Positions 23,276 to 29,529 of a DNA stretch of 29,529 nucleotides are shown here, piece by piece. Every line of letters begins with the position of its first letter. Position 1 is the first letter of the stretch. Where the stretch lies: contig JAFWRA010000220.1 in the NCBI GenBank assembly GCA_017508895.1, positions 1 to 29,529 on the forward strand, given 5' to 3'. The notes under the pieces were generated by a model that was not told the DNA's origin, made no database searches, and saw nothing but the letters and a program-made list of their open reading frames with translations. The translations under genes were made by a program, and so were the position numbers. The DNA is from Bacteroidales bacterium (GTDB lineage: Bacteria; Bacteroidota; Bacteroidia; Bacteroidales; F082).

Positions 23276-25003
23276 TCAATCCTCAGGCGTCAAAGCCGCA
23301 ATCATTTCAGCAATCTTGGCCTTCACCTCGCCAACCACATTGTCGGGGTTGAGGTCGGCCTTGAAGCTCTTGTCGCGGCTGGCGAACTCGATGGCATTGC
23401 GCTCCAGCGTCTTCGGGCTGACCACGATGCGCAGCGGCACGCCGAGCAGGTCAGCATCGGAGAACATCACGCCCGCGCTGATGTTGCGGTCGTCATAAAT
23501 GACCTCCACACCGGCCTTCTTCAGGTCTTCGTAGAGCTTGTCGGCCACGCGACGCACGTTCTCGTCGGCGATGCGCAGAGCACACACCTGCACCTGCCAT
23601 GGAGCGATGGTGATGGGCCAAATGGGGCCATAGTCATCATGGCTTACTTCACAGACCGAGGCAATTAAACGACCCACGCCGATGCCGTAGCAGCCCATGA
23701 TGGGATATTTCAGCGTGTTGTCGCTGTCGAGGTACTGCATGTTCATCGACTCGGTGTACTTGGTGCCGAGTTGGAAGATATTACCCACCTCGATGCCACG
23801 GCTGATGGTGATGCTGTGCTTGCCGCACACGGGGCAGATGCCACCGGCGGTGGCCTTGGCCACACTGTCGTACTTCACCTCACCGAGGTCGCGGGCCATG
23901 TTCATGCCCTTGTAGTGGTAGTTCTCCTTGTTGGCCCCCGCCACAAAGCTGTTCAAGGTCTTCAGCGACTCGTCATAGACCACGGTGATGCCTTCCGGCA
24001 AGCCTTTGGGGCCGATGAAGCCAGGGCAGATACCCATCTCGGGAGTGACGGTGGCGGCATGCACCTCGGCGCAAAGCAGGTTGCGGAGCTTGGTCTCATT
24101 CACCTCGAGGTCACCACGCAAGAAGACGATAACCAACGAGTCATCCATGTTACGCTGATACAACACGGCCTTGCACGACTGCAGCGGCGACTTGTGCAGG
24201 TAATTGCACACCTCTTCGATGGTTTTCTGGTCGGGGGTGTAAACCTCTTCCAAAGGCTCGATGGGGTATTCCTCGTTATGGACGATGCAGTCAGCCGCTT
24301 CGCTGTTGGAGCGGTAACCGCATTCGGGGCAAATCACGATGGTGTCCTCGCCAATGTCGGTGAGCAGCATAAACTCATGTGAGATGCGGCCACCCATCAT
24401 GCCCGAGTCAGACTTGACGGCCACAACCTGCGGCACGCCAGCACGAGCGAAAATGCGGTCATAGGCATGGTAAGCCTTGGCGTAGTATTGCTCCAAATCC
24501 TCTTGTGAGGTGTGGAAGCTATAGGCATCCTTCATCGTGAACTCACGGGTTCGGATGAGGCCACCACGCGAACGGGGCTCATCGCGGAACTTGGTTTGGA
24601 TCTGGTAGATCATGAAGGGATACTGTGTGTAGCTCTTCGCGGCATCGCGAGCCAACTGAACGGCAGCTTCCTCGTGGGTCATACCCAGCACCATGTCGAT
24701 GCCGTTGCGGTCCTTGAAGCGGAGCAGCTCCGAGCCGATGCTGTTGTAACGCCCCGACTCCTGCCACAATGAACCTGGCATGACGACGGGAAACATGACT
24801 TCCTGTCCGTCGATGCGGTCCATCTCCTCACGGATGATATTCTCGATTTTCTTTGCGATGCGTTTGGCCGGCATGAAGAAGGAAAACAAACCTGTTCCCA
24901 CCGACTTGATATATCCACCACGCACCATCAGCGCCTGACTGTCGAAAACGCAGTCGGCCGGTGCTTTCTTGAAACGTTCGCCTAATAGTGTTGCAACTTT
25001 CAT
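23276..25003 (-). CDS. proS: Prolyl-tRNA synthetase, bacterial-type with editing insertion
   Basis: A 575-residue class II synthetase that charges tRNA-Pro. Motif 1 (VMFPVVMPGSLWQESGR, about 69-85), motif 2 (KFRDEPRSRGGLIRTREFTMKDAYSFH, about 138-164), and motif 3 (GCYGIGVGRLIASV, about 440-455) are all present. Between motif 2 and 3 lies the YbaK-like insertion domain (about 225-385) that clears Ala-tRNA-Pro. CPECG and CPVCG pairs flank the insertion. The anticodon-binding domain closes it (VEVIYDDRNISAGVMFSDADLLGVP). This is the long bacterial form (ProS type 1). Many Bacteroidales I know carry the short form without the insertion, so its presence is worth noting. A -7 box lies 39 nt before the ATG. 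Confidence 0.95.
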   Translation of the reverse strand: MKVATLLGERFKKAPADCVFDSQALMVRGGYIKSVGTGLFSFFMPAKRIAKKIENIIREEMDRIDGQEVMFPVVMPGSLWQESGRYNSIGSELLRFKDRNGIDMVLGMTHEEAAVQLARDAAKSYTQYPFMIYQIQTKFRDEPRSRGGLIRTREFTMKDAYSFHTSQEDLEQYYAKAYHAYDRIFARAGVPQVVAVKSDSGMMGGRISHEFMLLTDIGEDTIVICPECGYRSNSEAADCIVHNEEYPIEPLEEVYTPDQKTIEEVCNYLHKSPLQSCKAVLYQRNMDDSLVIVFLRGDLEVNETKLRNLLCAEVHAATVTPEMGICPGFIGPKGLPEGITVVYDESLKTLNSFVAGANKENYHYKGMNMARDLGEVKYDSVAKATAGGICPVCGKHSITISRGIEVGNIFQLGTKYTESMNMQYLDSDNTLKYPIMGCYGIGVGRLIASVCEVSHDDYGPIWPITIAPWQVQVCALRIADENVRRVADKLYEDLKKAGVEVIYDDRNISAGVMFSDADLLGVPLRIVVSPKTLERNAIEFASRDKSFKADLNPDNVVGEVKAKIAEMIAALTPED

Positions 25004-25041
25004 ATCTCGATTTCTTTTATATTGCTTGATTATTCGGGCGG

Positions 25042-25049
25042 CAAAGGTA
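25042..25049 (-). promoter_or_regulatory. -7 box (TACCTTTG) of proS
   Basis: It matches TAnnTTTG; leader about 38 nt. It stands 12 nt past the topA stop, so proS has its own promoter. Confidence 0.6.
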
Positions 25050-25061
25050 CGGATTTAGTTC

Positions 25062-27383
25062 TTACTTTTTCTTCGCCACCTTCTTCTTTGGTGCATTTTT
25101 AGGGTCTTCCATGATGGCCAGGCAGGCTTCGTAGGTCAAAGAGGAGGGTTCAGTACCTTTCGGAATCTTGTAGTTGTTCTTCTTGTAAGTGATATAAGGT
25201 CCGAAGCGGCCGTTCAACACGCGCATGTCGGGGTCTTGGTCGAAGGTGAGGATGATGTTGTTCAAATCCTTCTGACGTTTCTCATTGATGATTTCAACAG
25301 CGCGGTCGTATTCCACCAAAGCAGGGTTGTCGGTCTTGGCAAGGCTGTAGAACTTGTTGTCGTGACGAATGTAGGGGCCAAAACGACCCACGGCCACAGT
25401 GATTTCCTTGCCTTCAAACTCGCCGAGGATGCGTGGGAAGTCGAAGAGCTTCAACACTTCTTCCAAGGTGACATTCTCGATGCTCATGTCTTTCTTCAAA
25501 CCTGCAAAACGGGGTTTCTCCTCCGATTCTGTGTCGCCAATCTGTGCCACTGGACCGAAACGTCCGACTTTCACATAGACATTCTTACCCGTAGCGGGGT
25601 CAACACCAAGGAGTTTCTCGCCACTGAATTTGCCTGAGTTCTCCGTGGTGGAGACGACTTGTTGATGGAAGTTCTTGTAGAACTCCTTGATCATGGCATT
25701 CCATTCGCATTCGCCTTCGGCAATCTTGTCGAATTCCTTCTCCACGTTGGCAGTGAAGTTGTAGTCGATGATGCTCTCAAAATATTGGGTCAAGAACTTG
25801 TTCACCAGAATGCCGATGTCGGTGGGCAGCAGTTTGCCTTTTTCGGCACCGTAGTTTTCCTTGCCCATCTTATCCGAAATCTTATTATTTTTCAGCGTGA
25901 TGATTTGATAATTCTGAGGTTCGCCCTTCACGTCGCCTTTGGTCACATACTCGCGTTTTTGGATGGTGGAGATGGTGGGAGCATAAGTGGAAGGACGTCC
26001 AATGCCCAGTTCTTCCATCTTCTTCACGAGGCTGGCCTCGGTGTAGCGCAAGGGGTGACGGGTGTAACGTTGTTGGGCTTCCATCTTCTCCAAATCCAAT
26101 GAGGTACCGACTTCGATGGGTGGGAGGATGGCGGCGGTGTCTTCTGCACGGTCGTCGTCGAAGCTTTCCATGTAGACCTTCAGGAAACCGTCAAAGAGGA
26201 TGACTTCGCCGGTGGCAACAAACTGCTTGTCGTTAGTAGAGATGCCAATGTTCACATTGGTGCGTTCCATTTGAGCGTCAGCCATTTGCGAGGCGATGGT
26301 GCGTTTCCAGATCAGCTCATAAAGTTTGCGTTCGTCGGCAGTGCCTTTGATGGTATGTTGGTTCAAGTAGGTCGGGCGAATGGCTTCGTGGGCCTCTTGT
26401 GCACCTTTGGTCTTGGTGTGGTATTGGCGAGTCTTCACATATTCGGCGCCATAGTTTTCCATGATTTCCTTTTTGGCCATACCCAGGGCGAGGCTACTGA
26501 GGTTGACGGAGTCGGTACGCATATAGGTAATCTTACCTGATTCGTAAAGCTGTTGGGCAATACGCATCGTGTTAGCCACCGAGAAGCCAAGTTTTCGAGC
26601 CGCCTCTTGTTGCAAGGTGGAGGTGGTGAAAGGTGGTGCGGGATAACGTGTGGCAGGTTTCTTCTCGATGGAATCCACCTTATAGCCTGCGTTGACGCAT
26701 TGTTCCAAGAAATTACGCGTTTCTTCCTCTGTATCGAAACGATGTGGCAACTCAGCAAAGAGATTGTATTCCTGTCCGTCTTTCTGGAACGTAAACTGGG
26801 CCGTGATGCGGTAGGCACTGGTCTGCACGAAGTTCTTGATTTCTTCTTCGCGCTCAACGATGAGGCGCACAGCCACCGACTGCACACGACCGGCTGAGAG
26901 GGCCGGCTTCACTTTCTTCCACAGCAAGGGCGACAGCTCATAACCTACAAGACGGTCAAGCACACGACGCGCCTGTTGTGCGGCCACAAGGTCCATGTCG
27001 ATGTCGCGTGGGTTCTCGATGGCGTTGAGGATGGCGGTCTTGGTGATTTCGTGGAAGACGATACGTTTAGTGTCTTTCTTCTTCAATTCCAAAGCCTCAT
27101 AGAGATGCCACGAGATGGATTCTCCCTCGCGGTCCTCATCAGATGCAAGCCATACGGTATCAGAGGCTTTCGAAAGTTTTCTCAACTCAGCCACCAAGGC
27201 TTTCTTGTCGTCAGAAATCTCGTATTCAGGTTCGAAGTCATGTTCAATATCAACACTCAAAGTATTCTTGTTCAAGTCGCGCACATGTCCGTAACTTGAC
27301 TTCACCGTATATTCTTTGCCCAAAAAACCTTCGATGGTCTTGGCTTTGGCCGGTGACTCCACAATAACTAAATTCTTTGCCAT
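25062..27383 (-). CDS. topA: DNA topoisomerase I
   Basis: A 773-residue type IA topoisomerase that relaxes negative supercoils. The Toprim domain begins at once (VIVESPAKAKTIEGFLG, Glu 9) and has SDEDREGE (about 81-88). Tyr 287 in GKITYMRTDS is the nucleophile. The C-terminal third has repeats with GRFGPY/GRFGPV (three copies near 615, 660 and 725) that are the Toprim-C-rpt type; no four-cysteine zinc ribbons of the E. coli kind are seen. A lysine-rich tail (KKKVAKKK) ends it. The size and order are usual for Bacteroidota. Confidence 0.97.
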   Translation of the reverse strand: MAKNLVIVESPAKAKTIEGFLGKEYTVKSSYGHVRDLNKNTLSVDIEHDFEPEYEISDDKKALVAELRKLSKASDTVWLASDEDREGESISWHLYEALELKKKDTKRIVFHEITKTAILNAIENPRDIDMDLVAAQQARRVLDRLVGYELSPLLWKKVKPALSAGRVQSVAVRLIVEREEEIKNFVQTSAYRITAQFTFQKDGQEYNLFAELPHRFDTEEETRNFLEQCVNAGYKVDSIEKKPATRYPAPPFTTSTLQQEAARKLGFSVANTMRIAQQLYESGKITYMRTDSVNLSSLALGMAKKEIMENYGAEYVKTRQYHTKTKGAQEAHEAIRPTYLNQHTIKGTADERKLYELIWKRTIASQMADAQMERTNVNIGISTNDKQFVATGEVILFDGFLKVYMESFDDDRAEDTAAILPPIEVGTSLDLEKMEAQQRYTRHPLRYTEASLVKKMEELGIGRPSTYAPTISTIQKREYVTKGDVKGEPQNYQIITLKNNKISDKMGKENYGAEKGKLLPTDIGILVNKFLTQYFESIIDYNFTANVEKEFDKIAEGECEWNAMIKEFYKNFHQQVVSTTENSGKFSGEKLLGVDPATGKNVYVKVGRFGPVAQIGDTESEEKPRFAGLKKDMSIENVTLEEVLKLFDFPRILGEFEGKEITVAVGRFGPYIRHDNKFYSLAKTDNPALVEYDRAVEIINEKRQKDLNNIILTFDQDPDMRVLNGRFGPYITYKKNNYKIPKGTEPSSLTYEACLAIMEDPKNAPKKKVAKKK

Positions 27384-27435
27384 AGTCTCATTTTTATGCT
27401 AAAGGGATGCATCTGTGACCCCTCGTTTTCGCGTG

Positions 27436-27443
27436 CAAAATTA
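27436..27443 (-). promoter_or_regulatory. -7 box (TAATTTTG) of topA
   Basis: It matches TAnnTTTG; leader about 50 nt before the ATG at 27383. TTTG is present 16 nt upstream of it, short of the usual spacing. Confidence 0.55.
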
Positions 27444-27522
27444 GTGGAATAAAAGTTGACAAAGCTAATTTTTTTAGAAGTTTTTTCTTATATTCTTGAT
27501 TTACAATACTATAAAATTGATC

Positions 27523-27631
27523 ATAGCTTATATTAATAGCCAATGGCTCGCTTCACCTAAAATGTGGATTTCGTGACTTTTGCTGAAGCGAACCATGGAA
27601 TATAAGCTATAGGCCATAGTCGGCCATAGTC
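27523..27631. repeat. Long imperfect hairpin upstream of cysQ (palindromic element, copy 1)
   Basis: ATAGCTTATATT (27523-27534) and AATATAAGCTAT (27599-27610) are a perfect 12-bp inverted pair. Inside them CCAATGGCTCGCTTC and GAAGCGAACCATGG form a second, imperfect stem. The last part, CTATAGGCCATAGTC (27607-27621), is the exact complement of bases 29043-29057 in the second element. GGCCATAGTC is repeated at 27622-27631. Confidence 0.75.
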
Positions 27632-27641
27632 AAAAAAACAC

Positions 27642-27653
27642 TATTTTTGCACC
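27642..27653 (+). promoter_or_regulatory. -7 box (TATTTTTG) 4 nt before cysQ
   Basis: TATTTTTG is followed by CACC and the ATG. No convincing -33 box. The hairpin element ends 11 nt before it. Confidence 0.6.
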
Positions 27654-28409
27654 ATGGAACAACTATTGGAATTAGCCCAACACGCAGCACTTGAAGCCGG
27701 GAAGGCCATCATGGAGGTGTATGCACAGCCCTTCGAAGTCTATATCAAGGACGACGACTCGCCTGTAACCCAGGCCGATTTGCGCGCCAGCAATATCATC
27801 AAGGAAATGCTGAAACCGACAGGAATACCCTTCGTCAGCGAGGAAGACCTGCCGCCCGACCGCTCACAATTCAAGCGTTATTGGCTCGTCGACCCGTTGG
27901 ACGGCACGGTCGAGTTTGTGAACCGCAACGGCGAGTTCACGGTGAACATCGCGCTGATTGAAGATAAGCAACCCGTTATGGGCGTTATCTATGCTCCGGT
28001 ATTGGATAGAATGTGGAATGCAGAATGTGGAATGCAGAATGAATCATTCAGCATTCATAATTCAGCATTCAGCATTCATAAAGAACGTCCTTTCACGGTT
28101 TTAGTCAGCCGTTCGCACCGCACGCCCGAGGTGGATGAATATATTAATAAGGTATTGCGTCCCTCCCACCCCGACTTGGTCATTGACTCACAAGGTAGCA
28201 GCCTTAAATTCGCCCGTTTGGCCGAAGGCTCAGCCGATGTCTACGTCTGTTACAGCAAGACCAAGGAATGGGACACCGCCGCCGCTGACGCCATCCTTCG
28301 CGCCGCAGGTGGCAAGGTGCTCCGCATCAGTGATGGACAACCCTTGGAATACAGCAAGACCGATTATCCCAATCCTCCGTTTGTGGCCTGGGCAAAAACG
28401 GCCCAATAA
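27654..28409 (+). CDS. cysQ: CysQ/inositol-monophosphatase-family phosphatase with a repeat-derived insertion
   Basis: A 251-residue phosphatase of the FIG superfamily; CysQ enzymes hydrolyse 3'-phosphoadenosine 5'-phosphate. SEEDLP (about 62-67) has the first metal Glu, WLVDPLDGTVEF (about 77-88) is the main metal site, GEFTVNIALI (about 93-102) follows and is typical of CysQ, and KEWDTAAADAIL (about 203-214) holds the last metal Asp. After VIYAPVLDRM the family normally has a tyrosine-rich, glycine-rich loop (about YYAxKGxGAF). Here bases 28009-28078, a palindromic array of ten 7-nt units, are translated in frame instead, giving SIHNSAFSIH-type periodic sequence. The enzyme core is intact, so activity is plausible but the loop next to the active site is altered. 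It ends 1 nt before the convergent DUF3109 stop. Confidence 0.88.
   Translation: MEQLLELAQHAALEAGKAIMEVYAQPFEVYIKDDDSPVTQADLRASNIIKEMLKPTGIPFVSEEDLPPDRSQFKRYWLVDPLDGTVEFVNRNGEFTVNIALIEDKQPVMGVIYAPVLDRMWNAECGMQNESFSIHNSAFSIHKERPFTVLVSRSHRTPEVDEYINKVLRPSHPDLVIDSQGSSLKFARLAEGSADVYVCYSKTKEWDTAAADAILRAAGGKVLRISDGQPLEYSKTDYPNPPFVAWAKTAQ
28009..28078. repeat. Ten 7-nt repeat units, five plus five in opposite orientation, inside cysQ
   Basis: Units 1-5 are GAATGTG, GAATGCA, GAATGTG, GAATGCA, GAATGAA; units 6-10 are TCATTCA, GCATTCA, TAATTCA, GCATTCA, GCATTCA. The two halves are near complements and can form a hairpin. Three units (21 nt) equal seven codons, which gives the seven-residue period in the protein. 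Confidence 0.92.
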
Positions 28410-28410
28410 T

Positions 28411-28974
28411 TCATTCCTTCAGAATCATTTTCTCTAGCCGCATATACCAATCCTCCCCAAACTTCCGAATCATCGGGGCTTTGAGAAACTTCCACAACGG
28501 GATGCCCTCGCGTTCGCCTTTGCGCTTGGCGGGTACGCACACGCTCCATTCGTGGTAAAGGATATGGGTGAAACCGTCCTTCTCGACCAAGCGAATGGGA
28601 TAGAGATGGCACGAAATGGGTTTCCAGAAGTCGCATTTGCCTTCCAAATAGGCTTTTTCGATGGCGCAGAGGGCCGTGCCGTTCTCGTGGAAATAGACGA
28701 ACGCACATTCTTCGCCATTCACCAAAGGCGTGACGAGCTCGCCAGTCTCGTCGTAATCGTAAACGTCATTGTCTTCTACGACCTTGATGCCTTCGGGGCG
28801 CATATACGGTTTGATGGCTTCGAGGTTGTCTTCAATCTGCTCTATTTCAGAGGCTTCGAGCGGTGCGCCGGCATCGCCAGCCACACAGCACCAGCCCTTG
28901 CAACGCGGGAGGCAGCAACAAAACTGGGCATTCAGGAATTCGTCAGTGACGACTACATTGTCGAGGATAATCAT
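28411..28974 (-). CDS. DUF3109 family protein, cysteine-rich
   Basis: A 187-residue protein of a Bacteroidota family related to YkgJ-like CxxCxxCC proteins. The pattern CCCLPRCKGWCCVAGDAGAPL (starting about residue 19), GEECAFVYF (about 87-95), ALCAIEKAYLEGK and CHLYPIRLVEKDG is that of the family, with cysteines that probably hold zinc or an iron-sulphur cluster. IRKFGEDWYMRLE near the end is also typical. Molecular function unknown. The ATG is 4 nt after a -7 box. The stop faces the cysQ stop across one base. Confidence 0.9.
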   Translation of the reverse strand: MIILDNVVVTDEFLNAQFCCCLPRCKGWCCVAGDAGAPLEASEIEQIEDNLEAIKPYMRPEGIKVVEDNDVYDYDETGELVTPLVNGEECAFVYFHENGTALCAIEKAYLEGKCDFWKPISCHLYPIRLVEKDGFTHILYHEWSVCVPAKRKGEREGIPLWKFLKAPMIRKFGEDWYMRLEKMILKE

Positions 28975-28978
28975 GGCG

Positions 28979-28986
28979 CAAAGATA
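28979..28986 (-). promoter_or_regulatory. -7 box (TATCTTTG) 4 nt before the DUF3109 gene
   Basis: Followed by CGCC and the ATG, the same arrangement as at 4470-4477 and 27642-27653. Confidence 0.6.
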
Positions 28987-28998
28987 GTTGTTTAATTA

Positions 28999-29030
28999 AT
29001 TGAAAGGTAAAGGAAAAAAGACTAATTTTG
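28999..29030 (+). promoter_or_regulatory. Promoter of argF
   Basis: ATTG (28999-29002), 20 nt, TAATTTTG (29023-29030). The leader to the ATG would be about 160 nt and would include the second palindromic element and the heptad array. Confidence 0.65.
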
Positions 29031-29042
29031 CAGCGATTTTGT

Positions 29043-29138
29043 GACTATGGCCTATAGCCAATGGCTTATGGCTCGCTTCACACAAAGAGTCAAAGTCTAC
29101 GCCTTTTGCTAAAGCGGGTCATTGACCATCAGTCATAG
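29043..29138. repeat. Palindromic element, copy 2, in the argF leader
   Basis: GACTATGGCCTATAG (29043-29057) is the exact complement of 27607-27621. AGCCAATGGC, GGCTCGCTTCAC and CTTTTGCTAAAGCG recur from copy 1 in the same order and orientation, so the two belong to one family with exchanged arms. TGACT (29042-29046) can pair with AGTCA (29131-29135). Confidence 0.7.
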
Positions 29139-29146
29139 ATAAACAA

Positions 29147-29187
29147 ATTTTGAATCTTTGAATCTTTAAATATTAAATTTTAAATCC
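29147..29187 (+). repeat. Heptad A/T-rich repeat directly before argF
   Basis: Units of 7-8 nt of the type TTGAATCT, TTAAATA, TTAAATT, TTAAATC, ending about 8 nt before the ATG. Same type and same orientation to its gene as 3788-3842. Confidence 0.7.
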
Positions 29188-29194
29188 AAGAAAA

Positions 29195-29529
29195 ATGGCT
29201 TTTAACCTCAGAAACAGAAACTTCCTGAAGTTGTTGGACTTCACTCCGGAAGAGATTAAGTTCTTACTGAAACTTGCTGCCGACCTCAAGGCCGCCAAGT
29301 ATGCAGGCACCGAACAACCCAAACTGACGGGCAAGAACATTGCCCTCATCTTCGAAAAGACCTCGACCCGCACCCGCTGCGCCTTCGAGGTTGGCGCCAA
29401 GGACCAAGGTGCCCACGTCACCTATCTCGGCCCTACTGGCTCACAGATCGGTATCAAGGAATCGATGGCTGACACCGCCCGCGTGCTGGGTCGTATGTTC
29501 GACGGCATCGAGTACCGTGGCTTCGACCA
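29195..29529 (+). CDS. argF: Ornithine carbamoyltransferase, partial
   Basis: The first 111 residues of an enzyme that makes citrulline from ornithine and carbamoyl phosphate in arginine synthesis; the window ends inside it. [20 protein letters not shown] (about 49-68) holds the STRTR carbamoyl-phosphate site. [33 protein letters not shown] follows (about 72-104), the pattern of true ornithine carbamoyltransferases like ArgF/ArcB. This matters because some Bacteroidales have an N-succinylornithine form instead; the visible N-terminal part cannot fully decide, since the ornithine-binding residues are in the missing half. The direction (argF against arcB) cannot be told from context. Confidence 0.92.
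   Translation, partial: MAFNLRNRNFLKLLDFTPEEIKFLLKLAADLKAAKYAGTEQPKLTGKNIALIFEKTSTRTRCAFEVGAKDQGAHVTYLGPTGSQIGIKESMADTARVLGRMFDGIEYRGFD

Noticed and set aside
23771..24382. Long open frame on the plus strand opposite proS (and similar ones opposite rnr, nrdD, topA, blaR1 and the LRR gene)
   Set aside because: These frames mirror the codon usage of the genuine genes, have no family signature and no promoter or ribosome binding site.
27654..28409. Idea that cysQ is a pseudogene because of the repeat insertion
   Set aside because: The frame is kept throughout, metal-site motifs on both sides are intact and the C-terminus is normal.

Overview
The window comes from a member of the Bacteroidota, most likely order Bacteroidales. 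The -7 promoter box TAnnTTTG typical of this phylum stands upstream of most transcription units. The gene content agrees: BACON-domain lipoproteins, a DUF3109 protein, an M56 peptidase fused to a TonB C-terminal domain, a HYC-motif small protein and solitary AAA_14/DUF4143 ATPases. The genus cannot be decided from the sequence. Most genes are on the minus strand.

Region by region. 1-3778 (minus) is the end of an exopolysaccharide or O-antigen type locus: a DUF3298-like lipoprotein, GDP-mannose pyrophosphorylase (manC), a GT2 glycosyltransferase, a GNAT/FemAB-like acyltransferase and a sugar-phosphate transferase cut by the window edge; the last four overlap in start/stop codons. 3995-7459 is accessory: a HYC-motif metal-site-like secreted protein, a RhuM-type gene broken by one amber codon, a nitroreductase, and a solitary AAA ATPase behind three operator-like palindromes spaced exactly 32 bp. 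7464-11365 (minus) is a BlaR1/BlaI-type module plus an LRR lipoprotein whose promoter is almost a copy of the blaI promoter. Convergent tRNA-Thr and tRNA-Cys follow. 11839-16443 (minus) is a four-gene operon made of two tandem paralogue pairs: two BACON lipoproteins and two polytopic GT-C-like membrane proteins.

16487-29529 is mostly housekeeping: rnr; a cobalamin riboswitch in front of the anaerobic ribonucleotide reductase genes nrdD-nrdG; a second solitary AAA ATPase with its own 33-bp-period promoter array; proS; topA; a cysQ-like phosphatase carrying a heptad-repeat insertion in its reading frame; a DUF3109 protein; and the start of ornithine carbamoyltransferase. Palindromic and heptad repeats sit in the gaps around cysQ and argF.

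The most interesting signals are (i) two unrelated-in-sequence but architecturally identical promoter arrays, with 32- and 33-bp periods close to three helical turns, each belonging to one solitary AAA ATPase gene closed by a long hairpin; (ii) a shared 16-bp operator, AACTA-N6-TAGTT, at identical promoter position in front of blaI and of the LRR lipoprotein gene; (iii) the heptad-repeat insertion translated inside cysQ; and (iv) three genes whose -7 box ends exactly 4 nt before the ATG, suggesting leaderless mRNAs.
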